A stretch of DNA of 64,000 nt from the NCBI RefSeq assembly GCF_963576675.1, contig NC_088912.1, forward strand, positions 57,916,895-57,980,894. Reading direction: 5' to 3'. Below the pieces are notes generated by a model. The model searched no databases. It was given only the letters and a program-made list of their open reading frames with translations, and had not been told where the DNA came from. This DNA is from Euphorbia lathyris (lineage: Eukaryota > Streptophyta > Magnoliopsida > Malpighiales > Euphorbiaceae). Shown in pieces: positions 1 through 11,301 of the stretch; positions within the stretch are counted from its first letter, which is position 1, and the number at the start of each line of letters is the position of its first letter. Both the position numbers and the translations under genes were made by a program.

Positions 1-767
1 TAATTAACATTGCTGTAGCTGTCCCACTAGGATATGTAAGCTTATACTCCATCACCATAACCTGCAATTTTAACCCAACAAGGGATGTAAAAGTAAGACC
101 AACTAAAAGTTTAAATTCATCTGCCCAAAACTTTAAATAGTAAAAGAAAAGAGCAAACGGTCTATCTACCTTACGGAGGGGCACAAGACTAAAAAGTCCA
201 AGGAAACTGACAACAAACAAAAACCCAATCATCCAACCCAACCCTGGGTTAAAAACATCCTCTGCTCTGTTTCCAGGGTAATCAGGACCAATCAATTCAT
301 AAGTTCTGCTGTCCATTGCAAGCAAATACGAGCCAAATCCTCCTAGAAAAGTGGAAAGTAAATTAGATAGACAGAAATAGAAAATCATTTCCTAGTAGTA
401 ATATTTAAAAGTAGCAGTAAGTACCGCTAAATGCGAGGCCGTAGCAAGCAACCACACATGTCTGGATAACAGTGTTCTCCTGTTTGGTAAAAGGAGCAAC
501 TTGAATGCCCAATTTGGATAAAAATCCAACCCAGGACTGAACAAAAAAGAAACCGAGCAAACCAGCAGCAACATTCAAAGAGGGAATAATGCCGACGGTG
601 AGATTGAGCTTGTGGGTAATAATGCAAAAAAGCGTACCTAAGACAGCACTCACTGCCAAGCCCCTGATTGTGATTTGATCCTTCCAATCAGGAATCTGTT
701 CGGAATCTATGGTCTTAATTTTGTTAGAATCAGGAAACAAGAGCGGCTCCGATATCTCAGTCCCCAT
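1..767 (-). CDS. Yellow Stripe-Like metal-chelate transporter, 5' exons (partial at window edge)
   Basis: N-terminal part of a YSL protein (oligopeptide transporter family), which in plants moves metal-nicotianamine or phytosiderophore complexes across membranes. Exon 1 is 425-767, starting at the ATG at 767-765 with [11 protein letters not shown]. Exon 2 is 170-342 and exon 3 starts at 61 and leaves the window. Introns 343-424 and 62-169 both have GT..AG ends, and the phase keeps [12 protein letters not shown] and [19 protein letters not shown] in frame across the junctions. Family hallmarks are [40 protein letters not shown] and the YPSGTATA segment. Hydrophobic stretches near residues 35-55 and 60-80 look like the first membrane helices. 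No stop or frameshift is seen in the visible exons, unlike every other gene here. The clade within YSL cannot be fixed from this fragment. Confidence 0.93.
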
Positions 768-1149
768 TAGGGAAATTTTTGTTCAATAACCGGAGATGAT
801 ACGGTTGAGGGGAATAAGAAATTGAAGAGGGGAAGTGAGCAGGAATATCAGAATATCCAGAAAAGGAAGGCTAGGGTAGCTAGAGGATGATTGAATGTTA
901 GTTGCAATTTCTTAAAGAAAACGAAAGCAGAAGTACGGCATTAGTTATTTGGTCGAATAATATTGTGCCAAGTGTAGCAGCATTGAATGTAAGAAACGTG
1001 GGGTGGGGTGGGGTGCCTGAAGCCTCGATTTTGGAAAATTTGATTGCTACAAATAAAATTAAAAACACTGCTAATTACTAGTAACTTTGTAGCAACTCTA
1101 ATGATCCCCGGTTACGAATATCTTTATCGAACCACTTTTCATTTATTTT
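768..1149 (-). promoter_or_regulatory. YSL 5' leader and proximal upstream region
   Basis: Stretch between the YSL start codon and the MULE-1 terminal repeat. A purine-rich block at about 780-860 probably belongs to the 5' untranslated region. No ORF or repeat is seen, and no clear TATA box was fixed. The whole upstream region before the transposon is only about 380 bp, so the YSL promoter abuts or extends into the MULE TIR. This is inferred from position only. Confidence 0.4.
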
Positions 1150-1512
1150 GGGCTCATTAAATTTTGCTTTAATTGAACATTTTGTTCACTGAAATATTTG
1201 TTTAATCGGGTTCAAAATGAAAAGACTAAATTTTCGGTTTCAATTTATAAAGAAACCAGGAGCTAGTCTTCCGATTTCTTATTTTATTTTTATTTTTTTT
1301 AATATAAAAATAGAAATTAGAAGCTCGAAAAACCGAAAGTCAGGCTTCCGCTTTCTGTTTTGGGCAGAGTGTAGATAAAACCACACCCTGCCGATATATT
1401 CTTTATTTTTGAGACCGGAAGACAGGCTTCCAGTCTCAAAAATAAAAGTCATTGCTCCCATCAAGGGAGCAGTGACTACACATTCACGGTTTGAACCGTA
1501 AATATGTATAAC
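1150..1512 (+). repeat. MULE-1 left terminal inverted repeat
   Basis: Left arm of the MULE-1 TIR. It contains short self-complementary blocks: GAGACCGGAAG..CTTCCAGTCTC (about 1411-1438), TGCTCCC..GGGAGCA (about 1454-1472) and CACGGTTTGAACCGT (about 1486-1500). The same blocks occur in reverse order in the right arm at 48410-48866. The left arm is shorter and more diverged; for example the GGGCAGAGTGT hairpin is imperfect here but perfect on the right. Confidence 0.75.
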
Positions 1513-1839
1513 TTTTGGTTTAGAATTAGAAGTTTGATGCCCAAACTTAAAACCCCCCTATATACTATCTATTCACTCCCCCTTATTTCTATTTCTCCCC
1601 CTTATTCTCATTTCTCTTCCTTTATTCCCATTTCTCTTCCTTTATTTCCATCCACTTCTTATATTTTCTATTCCTATATTAAATCCATTCAAACACAAAA
1701 ACCTCTCTATCCTTCATCCCATTTTTATTATTTATCTTCAAAAATCTTATAATTTCTCAATATTAATAACTAAAGTTTAAGTGTTGGTGTTTTTGTCCTC
1801 CAATTTCACAATAAGCTCCCAAAAAGATTAAGGTATGTA
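1513..1839 (+). promoter_or_regulatory. MULE-1 left subterminal region, probable transposase-gene leader
   Basis: Pyrimidine-rich DNA with repeated CCCTTATT/TTTCTCTTCC-like tracts, then 'caaaaagattaaggtatgt' at about 1820-1838. The equivalent place inside the right TIR (read on the minus strand, about 48360 to 48200) has the same layout: a CTTC-rich tract, then '..ttcaaaaatttaaaggtatgt'. The shared GGTATGT looks like a 5' splice site of a first non-coding exon in each divergent-from-TIR transcript. An open reading frame of 82 codons at 1504-1752 is compositional only. Confidence 0.4.
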
Positions 1840-2316
1840 TAAAAATGCAAATAATTAAGTAGTTATTTTTATTATTTAGAACAATTTAGATGCGTATGAT
1901 TTAATAGTTATTTTGATATATTACAACAATGTAAATATGTATGATTGAGTAGTTATTTTTATATTTTAAAACAATGTATAAATTTTGTATGCAGAAGTAG
2001 TAATTAGGAACTTAAATAAGAATTTTGTTTCTAAAAGTAGGAATTATGAATTAAAATAGAATTTGTATGTAGAATTAGTCATTATGAACTCAAATAAGAA
2101 TTTTGTATATAAAAGTAGTAATTATGAACTACTTTAATAAGAATTGTGTAGGGTAAAAAAATAGTTTAATTAATATATAAGACTAAAAATGTAAATTGTT
2201 GGAAACCAGTACAGTTTAAAAATGTATATAGAAGTAGTAACTATGAACTAAAATAAGAATTTTGTATATAGAATTATTAATTATGAACTACTTTAATAAG
2301 AATTTTGTATGTAGAA
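1840..2316. repeat. Degenerate tandem array, left half (split by LINE)
   Basis: About eight to ten diverged copies of a roughly 55-bp AT-rich unit with the core GAATTTTGTATGTAGAAGTAG followed by 'taattatgaact'. The same unit resumes at 10498-10790, to the right of the LINE, so the LINE inserted into one continuous array. The unit is not seen elsewhere in the window. No coding potential is apparent. Confidence 0.75.
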
Positions 2317-3791
2317 AAAAATCAAGTCAATGAAGTACACATACTCGCAATAGTGCGATCTCTCCGTGACCTACAACAGCGGCCGTAGTGAGAGCGTCTC
2401 TTCATCGCAGGTGTGAGAGTGTGGCAGTGTCGGTGACCTCCGTCTCCTGTCGGTAGGGGTGGCAATGGGGCAAGGAAAAACCGAAAATCGTGGGATCCGA
2501 ACCGAAATGGTTGGTGAAAACCGAAAATTTGGGGTGCGGGACTGGGGGCGGGAGAAATTTTAGTCCCGAACATTAAAATTGGGCGATGATGGGTATTACT
2601 ATCCCCGAACCGCGGGAATCCGCAAATTGTCCTCGCAAAACCGACCGTAAAATCCCCACAAAATCCCCAAACAATAAAATAAAATAGTATATATATCTAA
2701 GATAATTAGTATTTAAATGTGATTAAAAAATAATCAGTATTGTGATAAGTTAACTAATACTATTATCTACATCTACAACAATTTACTTTAGTTTTATTGC
2801 TGCTCTTGGTATATCACATGTATTTAGATATATCAGTACTGAATGCTGAGTTTTTTTTATCATATCAGTACTTTAATTTTGTTTTATTGCTACTCTTGGT
2901 ATATCACATGTATTTAGATATATCAGTACTGAATGTTTGATACTGAATGCTAAGTTTTTTTTATTATATCAGTACTTTAATTTTATTTTATTGATGTTCT
3001 AAAGTTATATTTTATAATTTCGTTTTATTGCTGCTCTAAACTGATATTTTATACTGGTAACACATGGTGAATTGGGGATTGGGTAATTTTTTAATTTGGA
3101 GAATTTTTTAAATTTTATTTGGGGATTCCCCGAAACCCGTGGAGAACCGTACGAGCGGGGGTGGGTGCCAAAAAATCCCCGAACATTTTTGTGGGATTCC
3201 CCGAAATCGATCCCGAAAATATTAGGGGCAGAATAGGGGATGCAAACCGCCCCGCCCCACCCCGTTGCCACCCGTACCTGTCGGCGTGGTTCGTGATTTT
3301 GTTTTGACATTCTCCCTCGTTTCTTTATGGTGGCTGATTCATGCGATCATGTATTTTACTATTTCACTGCTTTTCCTGTGCGATTTGGTGATATGGCTTT
3401 ATTGTGCGATTTTCTTTCCTGAAAATTGATTTTGGAATCTTGATTCCGCTTTGCTTGGCGCTTGACTGGCTATCGATTGTTACTATCTTATGGCTTGTGT
3501 TTGGCTCCTATATGCGATTTTGATTTTCGAAAATTGGATTTAGTTTCTGTGTTCACCGTTGTAGAATCCTAGTTTGGCTGTTTTGATTCATGGTTTGGCT
3601 GTTTTGATTCCTTCCATGTGTTCTGTAGTGGTGTCACTTTTTGGTCCTGATTCTGCTGTGTATCAGATTCTTGTTCGGCTGTGGTTTCATTTTTGTGTGT
3701 GGTTCTTGTTTGGCTATTGTCTAGTCTTCGTGCCTTCCTTTTTGCTCGACTTGTGGTGTTCTACACTATGTTGTGCTCTGGCTGCTAAAAT
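2317..3791 (+). other. LINE 5' untranslated region, interrupted by an hAT element
   Basis: Sequence left and right of the hAT insertion (2317-2445 and 3285-3791) joins into a GC-moderate leader before ORF1. The right part is T/G-rich with many 'gattttg' and 'ttggct' repeats, as is common for plant LINE leaders. A short open frame at 3574-3816 (rich in Val, Leu and Phe) does not resemble any known protein and is probably incidental. Confidence 0.55.
2446..3284. mobile_element. Non-autonomous hAT element (2454-3276) with perfect 8-bp TSD
   Basis: Terminal inverted repeats TAGGGGTGGCAATGGGG (left, 2454) and TACGGGTGGCAACGGGG (right, read on the minus strand from 3276) match at 15 of 17 positions and fit the CAGGGGTGGCAA style of hAT ends. 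They are flanked by the perfect 8-bp direct repeat CCTGTCGG at 2446-2453 and 3277-3284. The 823-bp body encodes no transposase. Its ends are rich in 'ccccgaa'/'aaatcccc' subterminal motifs, and the centre has an 80-bp duplication (about 2810-2935) with the core GTATATCACATGTATTTAG. Inserted in the LINE leader, so younger than the LINE. Confidence 0.88.
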
Positions 3792-4822
3792 ATGGAAAAA
3801 GAATTTAAGAATTTAGCGCTGGCTACTAACGAAGTTGACAGTTTCAATTTCTCCAATGCTATCAAAGAACTTTCGGCGAATGATAATGGTCTGTCCTTAT
3901 TGGGCAAATTCTTGACAGAGCGTCCTGTTAATTTTATGGCAATGAAGACCAAGTTAACTTATCTTTAGAGACCTGGCAAGGGAGTAGCTAGAATCTCTTT
4001 ATTTTCGAATTTTTCCATGTTGTTGATAGAGACAGAGTTTTGGCTGGTGGTCCCTGGTCTTTTGACAGTAACATGCTGATACTTGTAGGATGGAAGTCGG
4101 GAGAACTCCCTGAACAAATGGAATTGCATCATATCGATATGTGGGTGCAGGTACACGATTTACCTATGAGTTATATGTCTAAAGGAAAAGGGAAGCAGAT
4201 TGGGGATTTTGTCGGCAACTACCTGAAGTATGATTTGAATAATAATAGTGGCCTGGGGAGATAGTATATATGCATCCGGGTTGTCATTGACACAAGGGTC
4301 CCTCTAAACAGATGTAAGAAGATTCGAAAGTCTGCAATTAACATGTCCATCCATTTCAAATATGAACGACTCTGCAACTTTTGTTACATTTGTGGTCTGC
4401 TGGGACACACATATAGGTTCTGCGACAGGTTATTCTGTATGCATTTATCTGAAATAACAAGAGAGTGGGGAGACTGTTTGCGTGCTCCTATCAGACGGGT
4501 AGGGGATGGTAGTGTCTCAAAATGGTTAAGGGAACCAAGTGGTTGTAGTACTGTGAACAGCTAGTTCAACAAGAATGGAATGAGGGGATGTTGGTCTAAC
4601 GAAGGAAAATGAAATACTCAAATGGTCACTCATGGAGGGGAGGAACCCGAAAAAGGCAATGCAGTAGATATGGAGCTTAATGAGGAAGTAGAATTGGAGC
4701 TCATTGAGGCTAGGAAGCGAAGAAGGGCATCCACAGGTAAAGACAAGGAAAATATTGAGGCTAACGCGACATGTAACAATATCAAAGGAGTAGATTCTTC
4801 TAACCAAAAGTTGGATACTTAG
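3792..4822 (+). pseudogene. LINE ORF1: DUF4283-type domain plus CCHC knuckle, broken
   Basis: ORF1 of plant LINEs encodes an RNA-binding nucleocapsid-like protein. Starting at the ATG at 3792, the frame shows LLGKFLTERPVNF, a DUF4283-like stretch. After a stop at about 3966 and frame changes, it continues with VLAGGPWSFDSNMLILVGW, MELHHIDMWVQVHDLP and then FKYERLCNFCYICGLLGHTY, a CX2CX4HX4-type knuckle (about 4360-4430). At least one nonsense codon and two frame changes break it, including TAG at 4262-4264. The tail (4622-4822) is Glu/Lys-rich, as in many plant LINE ORF1 C-termini. It is 54 bp upstream of ORF2. Confidence 0.75.
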
Positions 4823-4875
4823 GTCTCTTCCAATACTGAAACGACGAGACCTGAGGCCTAGGTCCATCGGGCGTC

Positions 4876-7800
4876 ATGAGTTGCCTAAGTTGGAACTGTC
4901 GGAGTTTGGGCAACCCTCGGGCAGTTAAAGCTCTTAGTGAGCTGATTAAAGCTCACGCCCCGGGTTTCGTTTTTCTGATTGAAACTCTGGTCAATAAGGT
5001 TCGAATGGATGGGTTATAAAAGAAGTTGGGTTTTGAAGGAGGTTTTACTGTGGAAGCAAGAGGTCACAGTAGGGGTATGACTCTTATGTGGAAGAAGAAT
5101 AGTGAGGTTGATATACAATCGTATTCGGATCATCATATTGAAGCAATTATAAGGGACGTTATAGGCAGAAACTGGAGATTAATTGGTTTTTATGGGGTAC
5201 GCCGATAGGGGTAAACATAATGACTCTTGGAAGGCTTGCAAGAAACAATTCATTACCTTGGGTTATCCTGGGGGATTTTAATTGTATCCTTGACCGTAAG
5301 GAAAAGGTTGGTGGTGCGGTGTACCCGCAGACTCTAATGAATTAGTTCGTTGAGATGGCCGTTAACACCTCCTTGATGGAATTAAAGATGAAAGGGAGCC
5401 CGTTTACTTGGGAAAGAGGTAAAGGAATGAGATTCTGGATCCGTGAGAAGCTGGATAGGGTATTTGGCTACGCTGCATGGTGTAGTCATTTCCCCTAATA
5501 TGAAGTTACAAAATGTGTGTGGACAAATGAGGCAACAATGAAGAAGCCGATTTTGTTTCGACAATGTGTGGCTACAAGAATAAGATTTTGAGAGATTGGT
5601 TCCCAGGATCTGGAGGCAGACTAAGCAGGAAGTCGTCACTTCTAGACTATCTGCATATTGTGCGGCTATGGAGGGGTGGGGTAGACACTTCAAAGCCCGT
5701 TTCACCAGGCACATAACACATTGCAAACAGGTTTTGATCCAACTTCGAGATTGCAGTAATCCTGGGTCAATTAAGAAGTACCATAAGGCACGTCAACAGT
5801 TGAATATGTTGTTGGAACAGGAGTAGAGTTATTGGTACCAAAGAGCTAAATAGTTCTAGCTTAGAAATGGCGATCTAAATTCCAAATACTTTCATGCGAG
5901 TGTCAATGCACGAAAACAAACAAACAAAATTCCAAGTTTGGTTGATAAGGATGGAGTTGAAGTATCAGATGCATCTGGTATGGGTGAAGTAGTGAAGAAA
6001 GCATTTTGAGAAGTTGTTCTAGACAAGCGAACAGACCAGCTATAATACGGTCACAGTGCTCCTTGAATCGGTTACACCTGCTATGAATGCTGACTTGGTT
6101 AAGGAGTTCACCTTTGAGGAATTCACGCTTGCAATCGATCAAATGCACCCTGATAAGTCACCTGGGCCTGACGGCCTCAACCCAGGTTTCTATCAGGATT
6201 ACTGGCAATTAATTGGTAGAGATGTTTTTCATGCTTGCTGTGAGTGGCTTACTAGGGGAGCTTTTCATGAACATCTGAATGATGCCCTTGTCACACTTAT
6301 CCCTAAGTGTGAGAATCCACGAAGAATGTCTAAACTCAGACCTATCTCTCTTTGCAATGTGTTGTATAAATCATTGCCAAAGTCTTAGCCAACAGGCTAA
6401 AAGATGCACTTCCCTCGGTCATTTCTGAAAGCCAGTCAGCCTTTGTGCCTGGTAGGTCCTTAATTGATAGTGTGCAGGTGGCTTTTAAGATTATACATTA
6501 TATGATGAGGAAGAATAGAGGAGTCAATGGTGAGGTTGCCTTGAAAATTGATATCAACAAGGCCTATGATAGGGTTGATTGGGGCTTCCTTAAGGAACCT
6601 ATGAAAATGATGGGCTTTTATGAACAATGGGTTAGTTGGATTATGCTATGTATCAGTACTGTTGACATGAGTAATATGAACAAGATTACGAGGCTAAACA
6701 TTCATGGAAAAGAGCTTCAAAGATCTAGTTTTCAACCAAAAAATGGAAGAAACAATCAGAAATAACAGTTGAAAAAGGATTCCTCTCGAACAGCTAGTAT
6801 GAGGAACAGAACAGCATAAAACAACAGCAGAAATGGGTCAAATTGGCGGGTCACAGATTTATGCGCGGGTCAGGCAAGACAAAGGAGAGAAAAGAACATG
6901 GATTGCAAGGCAACATCCATCTTGTGCCAAGTGGAGGGTGTTAATTTAATTGTCCTTGTAATCGTGCTTTAAATACCTTTTTGCCCTTTGTTTTAGGGTT
7001 CATTTTATGTCCTATAAATACTTTAATAGGTGGCTAAAGGTTGGCACCTCATTTTCAGCCACCTTTCTTTTATTCTCTTCATTTTTCTATCTCTGTCGGA
7101 AGGAATAGTTTCTGAAGGACAAGCTTTTCACTCATGAGAATGAGTGAGTTGTCCATTTTGCAGGCCTAGCCAGCCACAAACGATGATTGTAAGTAACTTT
7201 TTTTTTATCAATGAAGTATTTCCATCCATGATTGATTGTCCATATTATGCTAAATGTGTAAATTAGGATCCAATCTATATGTTAGTTATTGAGGATGGCA
7301 CGACAATGCTCCAATGTAACGGAACTAACTATGTGGCTTATATCGTTGTGGACGGACACGAAAACAACTATATATTGAGGTTTCATTTGATGAATGCTTT
7401 CTGGTTCGTAATGCTTGCATATGTTTAACACAAAGATACTTGGTTAAGTTGTATGATTAGAATCTTTAGGATAAATAAAAAAATATGTTTGCAGTTGTCC
7501 GTAGGCGTAGTGTTAGGCTTGTGCCTGTTTATTCTGAAACCCCCTTACCATTTTATCATGTTATCTTACCTGTTCATGCTGATAGTATTGAAATCAACTC
7601 AAACAACTATTTGTTCTAACGGTTAAGGTAACTCATTTAATCAACTTATTTCAATCCCTGTGGAATACGACACTTGGTCTTACCAAACACTACACATGAC
7701 CTAGTACACTTGCTAGAGTCCGTATTAAACATACCAACTGGCTCATATTCCTTTACTGTCAACTCTGATATGGTAGGCCTAATTAAGTTGGGTCGCGACC

Positions 7801-10421
7801 TTTGGCAGGGAGACCCACTTTCTCCGTACCTATTTTTACTGTGTGCAAAGGTTTTGACAAAACTCATAGGGAAGGCGAAGGAGGAGGGCCTTATAACTAG
7901 ATGCAAGATCTGCCCTGGCGCACCCAACGTCATACACCTCTTTTTCTCAGATGATAGTTTTCTCTTTTTCAGTGCAACAACAGAGGAATGTATTCAAATG
8001 AAAGCGCTATTAATGGAATATGAAACTGCGTCTGGACAGGCTGTCAATCTTAGCAAGTCAGGCATCTTCTTCAGATCGAATGTGAAATTAGATTTGCATC
8101 TGGCCATTAGCAATATACTAGCAGTCCATGCTCCTCTTGATATTGGTAGATACTTGGGTCTACCTTCGGTAATAGGTAGATCTAAGCGGTCTATTTTTGG
8201 GTTCCTTAAAGATAAATTGACCAAACGACTCAACAATTGGACTTTCCAGTTCCTATCAGCTGCTGGGAAGGAAGTCCTTTTAAAATCTATAGCTCAAGCT
8301 CTGCCTGCTTTTTGCATGAGTACATTTTTGCTACCTAAGGCTACTTATGATGAGCTACAGAAGATGATGAACTCTTTCTGGTGGGGTATGAAGGAGGATG
8401 GAAATAAACGGATTCACTGGTTGAGCTAAGATTAATTGTGTGAGGATAAGGGCGGAAGGCCTGAGCTTCAGGGAGCTTCGTGATTTTAATATCGCGCTAC
8501 TGGGGAAACAAGGGTGGAAACTGATTGATGAGCCGCATACTTTGGTAAGCCATATGTTCAAAGCTAAATACTTCCCTCGAGGGTCTTTCCTTTCTTCCAA
8601 ATTGGGCACTAATCCTAGTTTTGTTTGGAGGAGTGTGTAGAGTTCAGTTGACATTCTTAGGTCCGGATTAAGGTGGTGTGTGGGCATAGGGGATCAAGTC
8701 GCTATTCACAGGGACACTTGGATTTGGAGCACTAACAAAATGATTACCGGCTCAGGCGACGAGGAGAGTACTTCGGATTTAAGAGTTCGTGATCTGTTCA
8801 TCCCGAGTACTAGAATTTGGGATAGAGGAAAGTTGAACCGTTATTTTAATGAGGAGTTGGTGGAGGTGATCCTAAAGATGGTCATTTCGGCTGATAGATT
8901 AATTTGGCACTATAGGGGTAATGGCGTTTACTCATCAAAATCTAGCTATAGGCTGTTGGCTGCAAGATGGGAGAATGGAGGTGGGAATATGGGATGGATG
9001 AAGATGTGGAAACAGGAACTACCACCAAAATTTAAGCTCTTCCTTTAGAAGTTTGCCTCTAGCATACTACCTCTAAGAACTAGGCTTGCTAGTCGGCACC
9101 TAGCGATAGCAATCGAGTGCCTGATGTGCCCAAATGATGTGGAATATGGTTGGCACCTGTTTTCTGGTTGTGCATATGCGCAACAATGCTGGCAAGCTGT
9201 GGGCCTCGAACCACCTAGAGCTGAATGGGAGTACATTAAGGACCGGTTCCATCAAATTTGTGTTAATTTGGATGCTGACATGTTTAAAAGAAGTGTTGTT
9301 GTTCTTTAGTCGATATGGCACGCGAGGGACAACAAGTTGTGGAGTCAGCAATCCAAAAACCCGAGCGAATGCATCAACTCAGCCTTGTTGTTTGTGAATC
9401 AGTGGTTGGATATGAAGAGGAGAGTGAAGGAGAAGACCCGGGGTGCATCACTAATACCCATTTTTTCTTCCTTTACCTGTGCAGGTTCAGAAGCAGACGG
9501 CGGAATGGTCGCAGGACTTACTGATCGTGGAATCAGTATTCATGGCGGGAGGGAACTATCAGGTGTAGATCTGAATGTTAGTGAACACACCGTGGAAATA
9601 TGCAGCTTAGTGCGACACCGTTACGCGGGACTTGGCGTGGGGCGAGTAACAAGCAAGCGAGCATGTCCTGGGGATTTTATGCACAAGCGAACTCGATATT
9701 GCAGCAATTGCACCTCTACAGCAGCGGCCACCTGCGGATTATTTTTCCAGATTCGCTGCAGGTCCCGTCAGGCAGTTGGGAACTCTGTTTCGGCCGAGCA
9801 ACACCAAGTGTATATTCCTAACAACAACAATACACGAGCTAGCAACTATACATGGGGAGAATCTTCCTCTTGTTGACAAGGTACAAATGGCAATGGGCTT
9901 ATACCGGAGGTGCACACAACAGTACCTGAACAACCTCCTCGAGGAAATCGTCCACTTCATCACTCAGCTGCTGATACGAACCGGGGGATTTGAGCAAAAC
10001 TAAATAGAAATGGTCTAAACCGCCCCCTAGATATGTCAAGTGCAATGTTGACACCGCGGTGTGGAGTGAAACTGGATCCTTTGGTGCCGGAGATGTCATC
10101 CGTAATGACGAAGGAGCTTTCCTGATCGGTTTAAGTATGCATAGTGAAGGCATTATTTCAGCTAAAGTAGCGGAAGCATTGTCACTGAAGGAAAGTCTAA
10201 TTTGGGCCCAAACATTACACTACGACCAAATTATTTTCGAATCTGATGCCAAGGTTGTAGTTGACTCAAATCATTCCACTAAGAAAGACCTGACTGAGTT
10301 TGGAAACGTGATTGCAAAAGTCAAATCCATTCTTAAATCCAGGTTAGGTTCATTAGTAGTTTTCGTTTCAAGATTAGCGAATGATGCAGCCCATGTTCTG
10401 GCAAGGGATGCTCGATCCTAG
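4876..10421 (+). pseudogene. LINE ORF2: endonuclease, reverse transcriptase, zf-RVT and RNase H, broken
   Basis: Domains in order: APE-type endonuclease from the ATG at 4876 (SWNCRSLGN, then FLIET, then WVILGDFNC at about 5259-5283); reverse transcriptase from about 6056 (SPGPDGLNPGFYQDYW, LIPKCENP, RPISLCNVLYK, DINKAYDRVDW, QGDPLSPYLFLL, and the catalytic box as FFSDDSFLF where the usual form is FADD); a Cys/His zf-RVT-like region near 8930-9190 (LPPKFKLFL, then CLMCPNDVE..WHLFSGC); and a C-terminal RNase H at 10059-10421 (KVAEALSLKESL, ESDAKVVVD, VSRLANDAAHVLARDA). A 1.07-kb insertion splits the RT at 6662. Numerous stops and frame changes make it non-functional. Confidence 0.85.
6658..7740 (+). 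mobile_element. Probable solo LTR (6663-7736) inside LINE reverse transcriptase
   Basis: The RT frame breaks after LCIST and resumes at SYSFTVNSD; between them lies 1.07 kb of unrelated DNA. It starts TGACATGAG and ends ATACCA (TG..CA), flanked by actgt/actgg (4 of 5 bases identical). Inside is a TATA-like CCTATAAATACTTTA at about 7010-7025 and downstream the phrase 'atccctgtggaatacgac' at about 7654-7671, which recurs near the ends or leaders of plant LTR elements. No coding sequence. The family is not assigned; a truncated LTR element is the alternative. Confidence 0.6.
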
Positions 10422-10435
10422 TTAGGGATGCTCGA

Positions 10436-10725
10436 TCCTAATTAGGGACGTCTCTGATAGTTCTTAATAAAGTTATGAGTTTGCTTTAAAACAAAAATTG
10501 TGTGTAGAAGTAGTAATTATGAACTTAAATAGATTACATATGTGTGTTTGAAGTTAATCCAATTCTTTCATTCATTATTCTTTTTCTGTAATTCTCAGGG
10601 ACAACCTAATTAGGGACGTCTCTGATAGTTCTTGATAAAGTTATGAGTTTGCTTTCAAAAAAAAAAGAATTTTGTGTGTAGAAGTAGTAATTATGAACTT
10701 AAATAGATTACATATTTGTGTTTGA
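10436..10725 (+). repeat. Duplicated LINE 3' terminus with flanking array unit
   Basis: Two copies (about 10436-10547 and 10606-10725) of the same segment: LINE 3' end ('cctaattagggacgtctctg', 'gttatgagtttgcttt'), A-rich tail, then the flanking array unit (TGTGTAGAAGTAGTAATTAT onward). They are separated by about 58 bp of unique sequence. The tails differ (a short AAAACAAAAA against a run of ten A). A 21-bp direct repeat (GGGATGCTCGATCCTA) also sits at 10404-10440. The duplication spans the insertion junction, so it arose after the LINE inserted. Confidence 0.7.
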
Positions 10726-10790
10726 ACAAAGTAAGTTAATGATATTTAGTAGAATTAGTAAGTTTATGAACTAAAATAAGTAAAATGGCC
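10498..10790. repeat. Degenerate tandem array, right half
   Basis: Continuation of the 1840-2316 array: GTGTAGAAGTAGTAATTATG units followed by 'gaacttaaatagattacat', fading by about 10790. It lies directly upstream of the MULE-1 transposase first coding exon (10897). Confidence 0.65.
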
Positions 10791-10896
10791 CAACGTTGAT
10801 CATATATGTTGATTATATAAATGCTTCTAATATGCCTCATACTAGTAATTTTGATAGGAGAATTATTAAATAATTTTTATATGCAGGTACTATATA

Positions 10897-11301
10897 ATGG
10901 CGGGATATATTAATTATATCGTAAGCTGGGGCGGGAATATGAATTTTAGTGGCTGTGGTTTTGAATATGATTGGTCTACCACATCCACAAAGACTAAACA
11001 ACTAAAGTTTAGAAATAAACCATCATTTGATGAACTTGTATCTAATCTTGAAAGAGTGATTGAGTTAGACAGTAGTATGAAGTTAACACGAATCGTGTAC
11101 AAATTTCCTATCTACGGGGACGATTCATTGTCATTTTCTCACATGATTATATGTAATGACGATGATGTTGACTTCATTTGCGATAATTTGAGCAACATAC
11201 CAACATATCGTATGGTAGAATTATATCTTCAAGTTGAAACAATAACATACAATGCAACGACATCAAATATGTTAGATGTGATTAACCAAAAAACAAATTG
11301 A
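10897..11301 (+). CDS. MULE-1 transposase gene, N-terminal coding exon
   Basis: Open frame of 134 codons starting MAGYINYIVSWGG, with KLTRIVYKFPIYG, MIICNDDDVDFICDNL and MVELYLQVE. This pattern (an acidic 'cnDDDv.f' stretch followed by V.LYV) is typical of the N-terminal, PB1-like domain of plant MuDR-type transposases. It is preceded by a polypyrimidine/AG-like 'atatgcag' at 10880-10887, suggesting an upstream leader intron. The last 11 codons lie inside the 221-bp direct repeat at 11269-11489. In the original element it would have joined the segment now at 22813, 11 kb away across the Athila block. Confidence 0.65.
   Translation: MAGYINYIVSWGGNMNFSGCGFEYDWSTTSTKTKQLKFRNKPSFDELVSNLERVIELDSSMKLTRIVYKFPIYGDDSLSFSHMIICNDDDVDFICDNLSNIPTYRMVELYLQVETITYNATTSNMLDVINQKTN

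Larger units (their letters stand above)
2317..10670 (+). mobile_element. LINE (plant L1-type non-LTR retrotransposon), with nested hAT and solo LTR
   Basis: Carries a gag-like ORF1 (3792-4822), then ORF2 with endonuclease, reverse transcriptase, zf-RVT-like region and RNase H (4876-10421), followed by a short 3' UTR and an A-rich tail. The 3' end occurs twice: a short tail ends at about 10497 and a longer A10-type tail at about 10670. The flank before the 5' end (about 2300-2316) and the flank after the long tail both read 'aagaattttgt[a/g]tgtagaa', a possible 17-19-bp TSD with one mismatch. Because the target is itself a tandem array of that motif, this evidence is weaker than usual. Net length without insertions is about 6.3 kb. 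Both ORFs are broken. Confidence 0.82.

Noticed and set aside
1504..1752. 82-codon Ser/Pro/Tyr-rich ORF
   Set aside because: Pyrimidine-tract composition inside the MULE subterminal region; not conserved in the right-hand counterpart.
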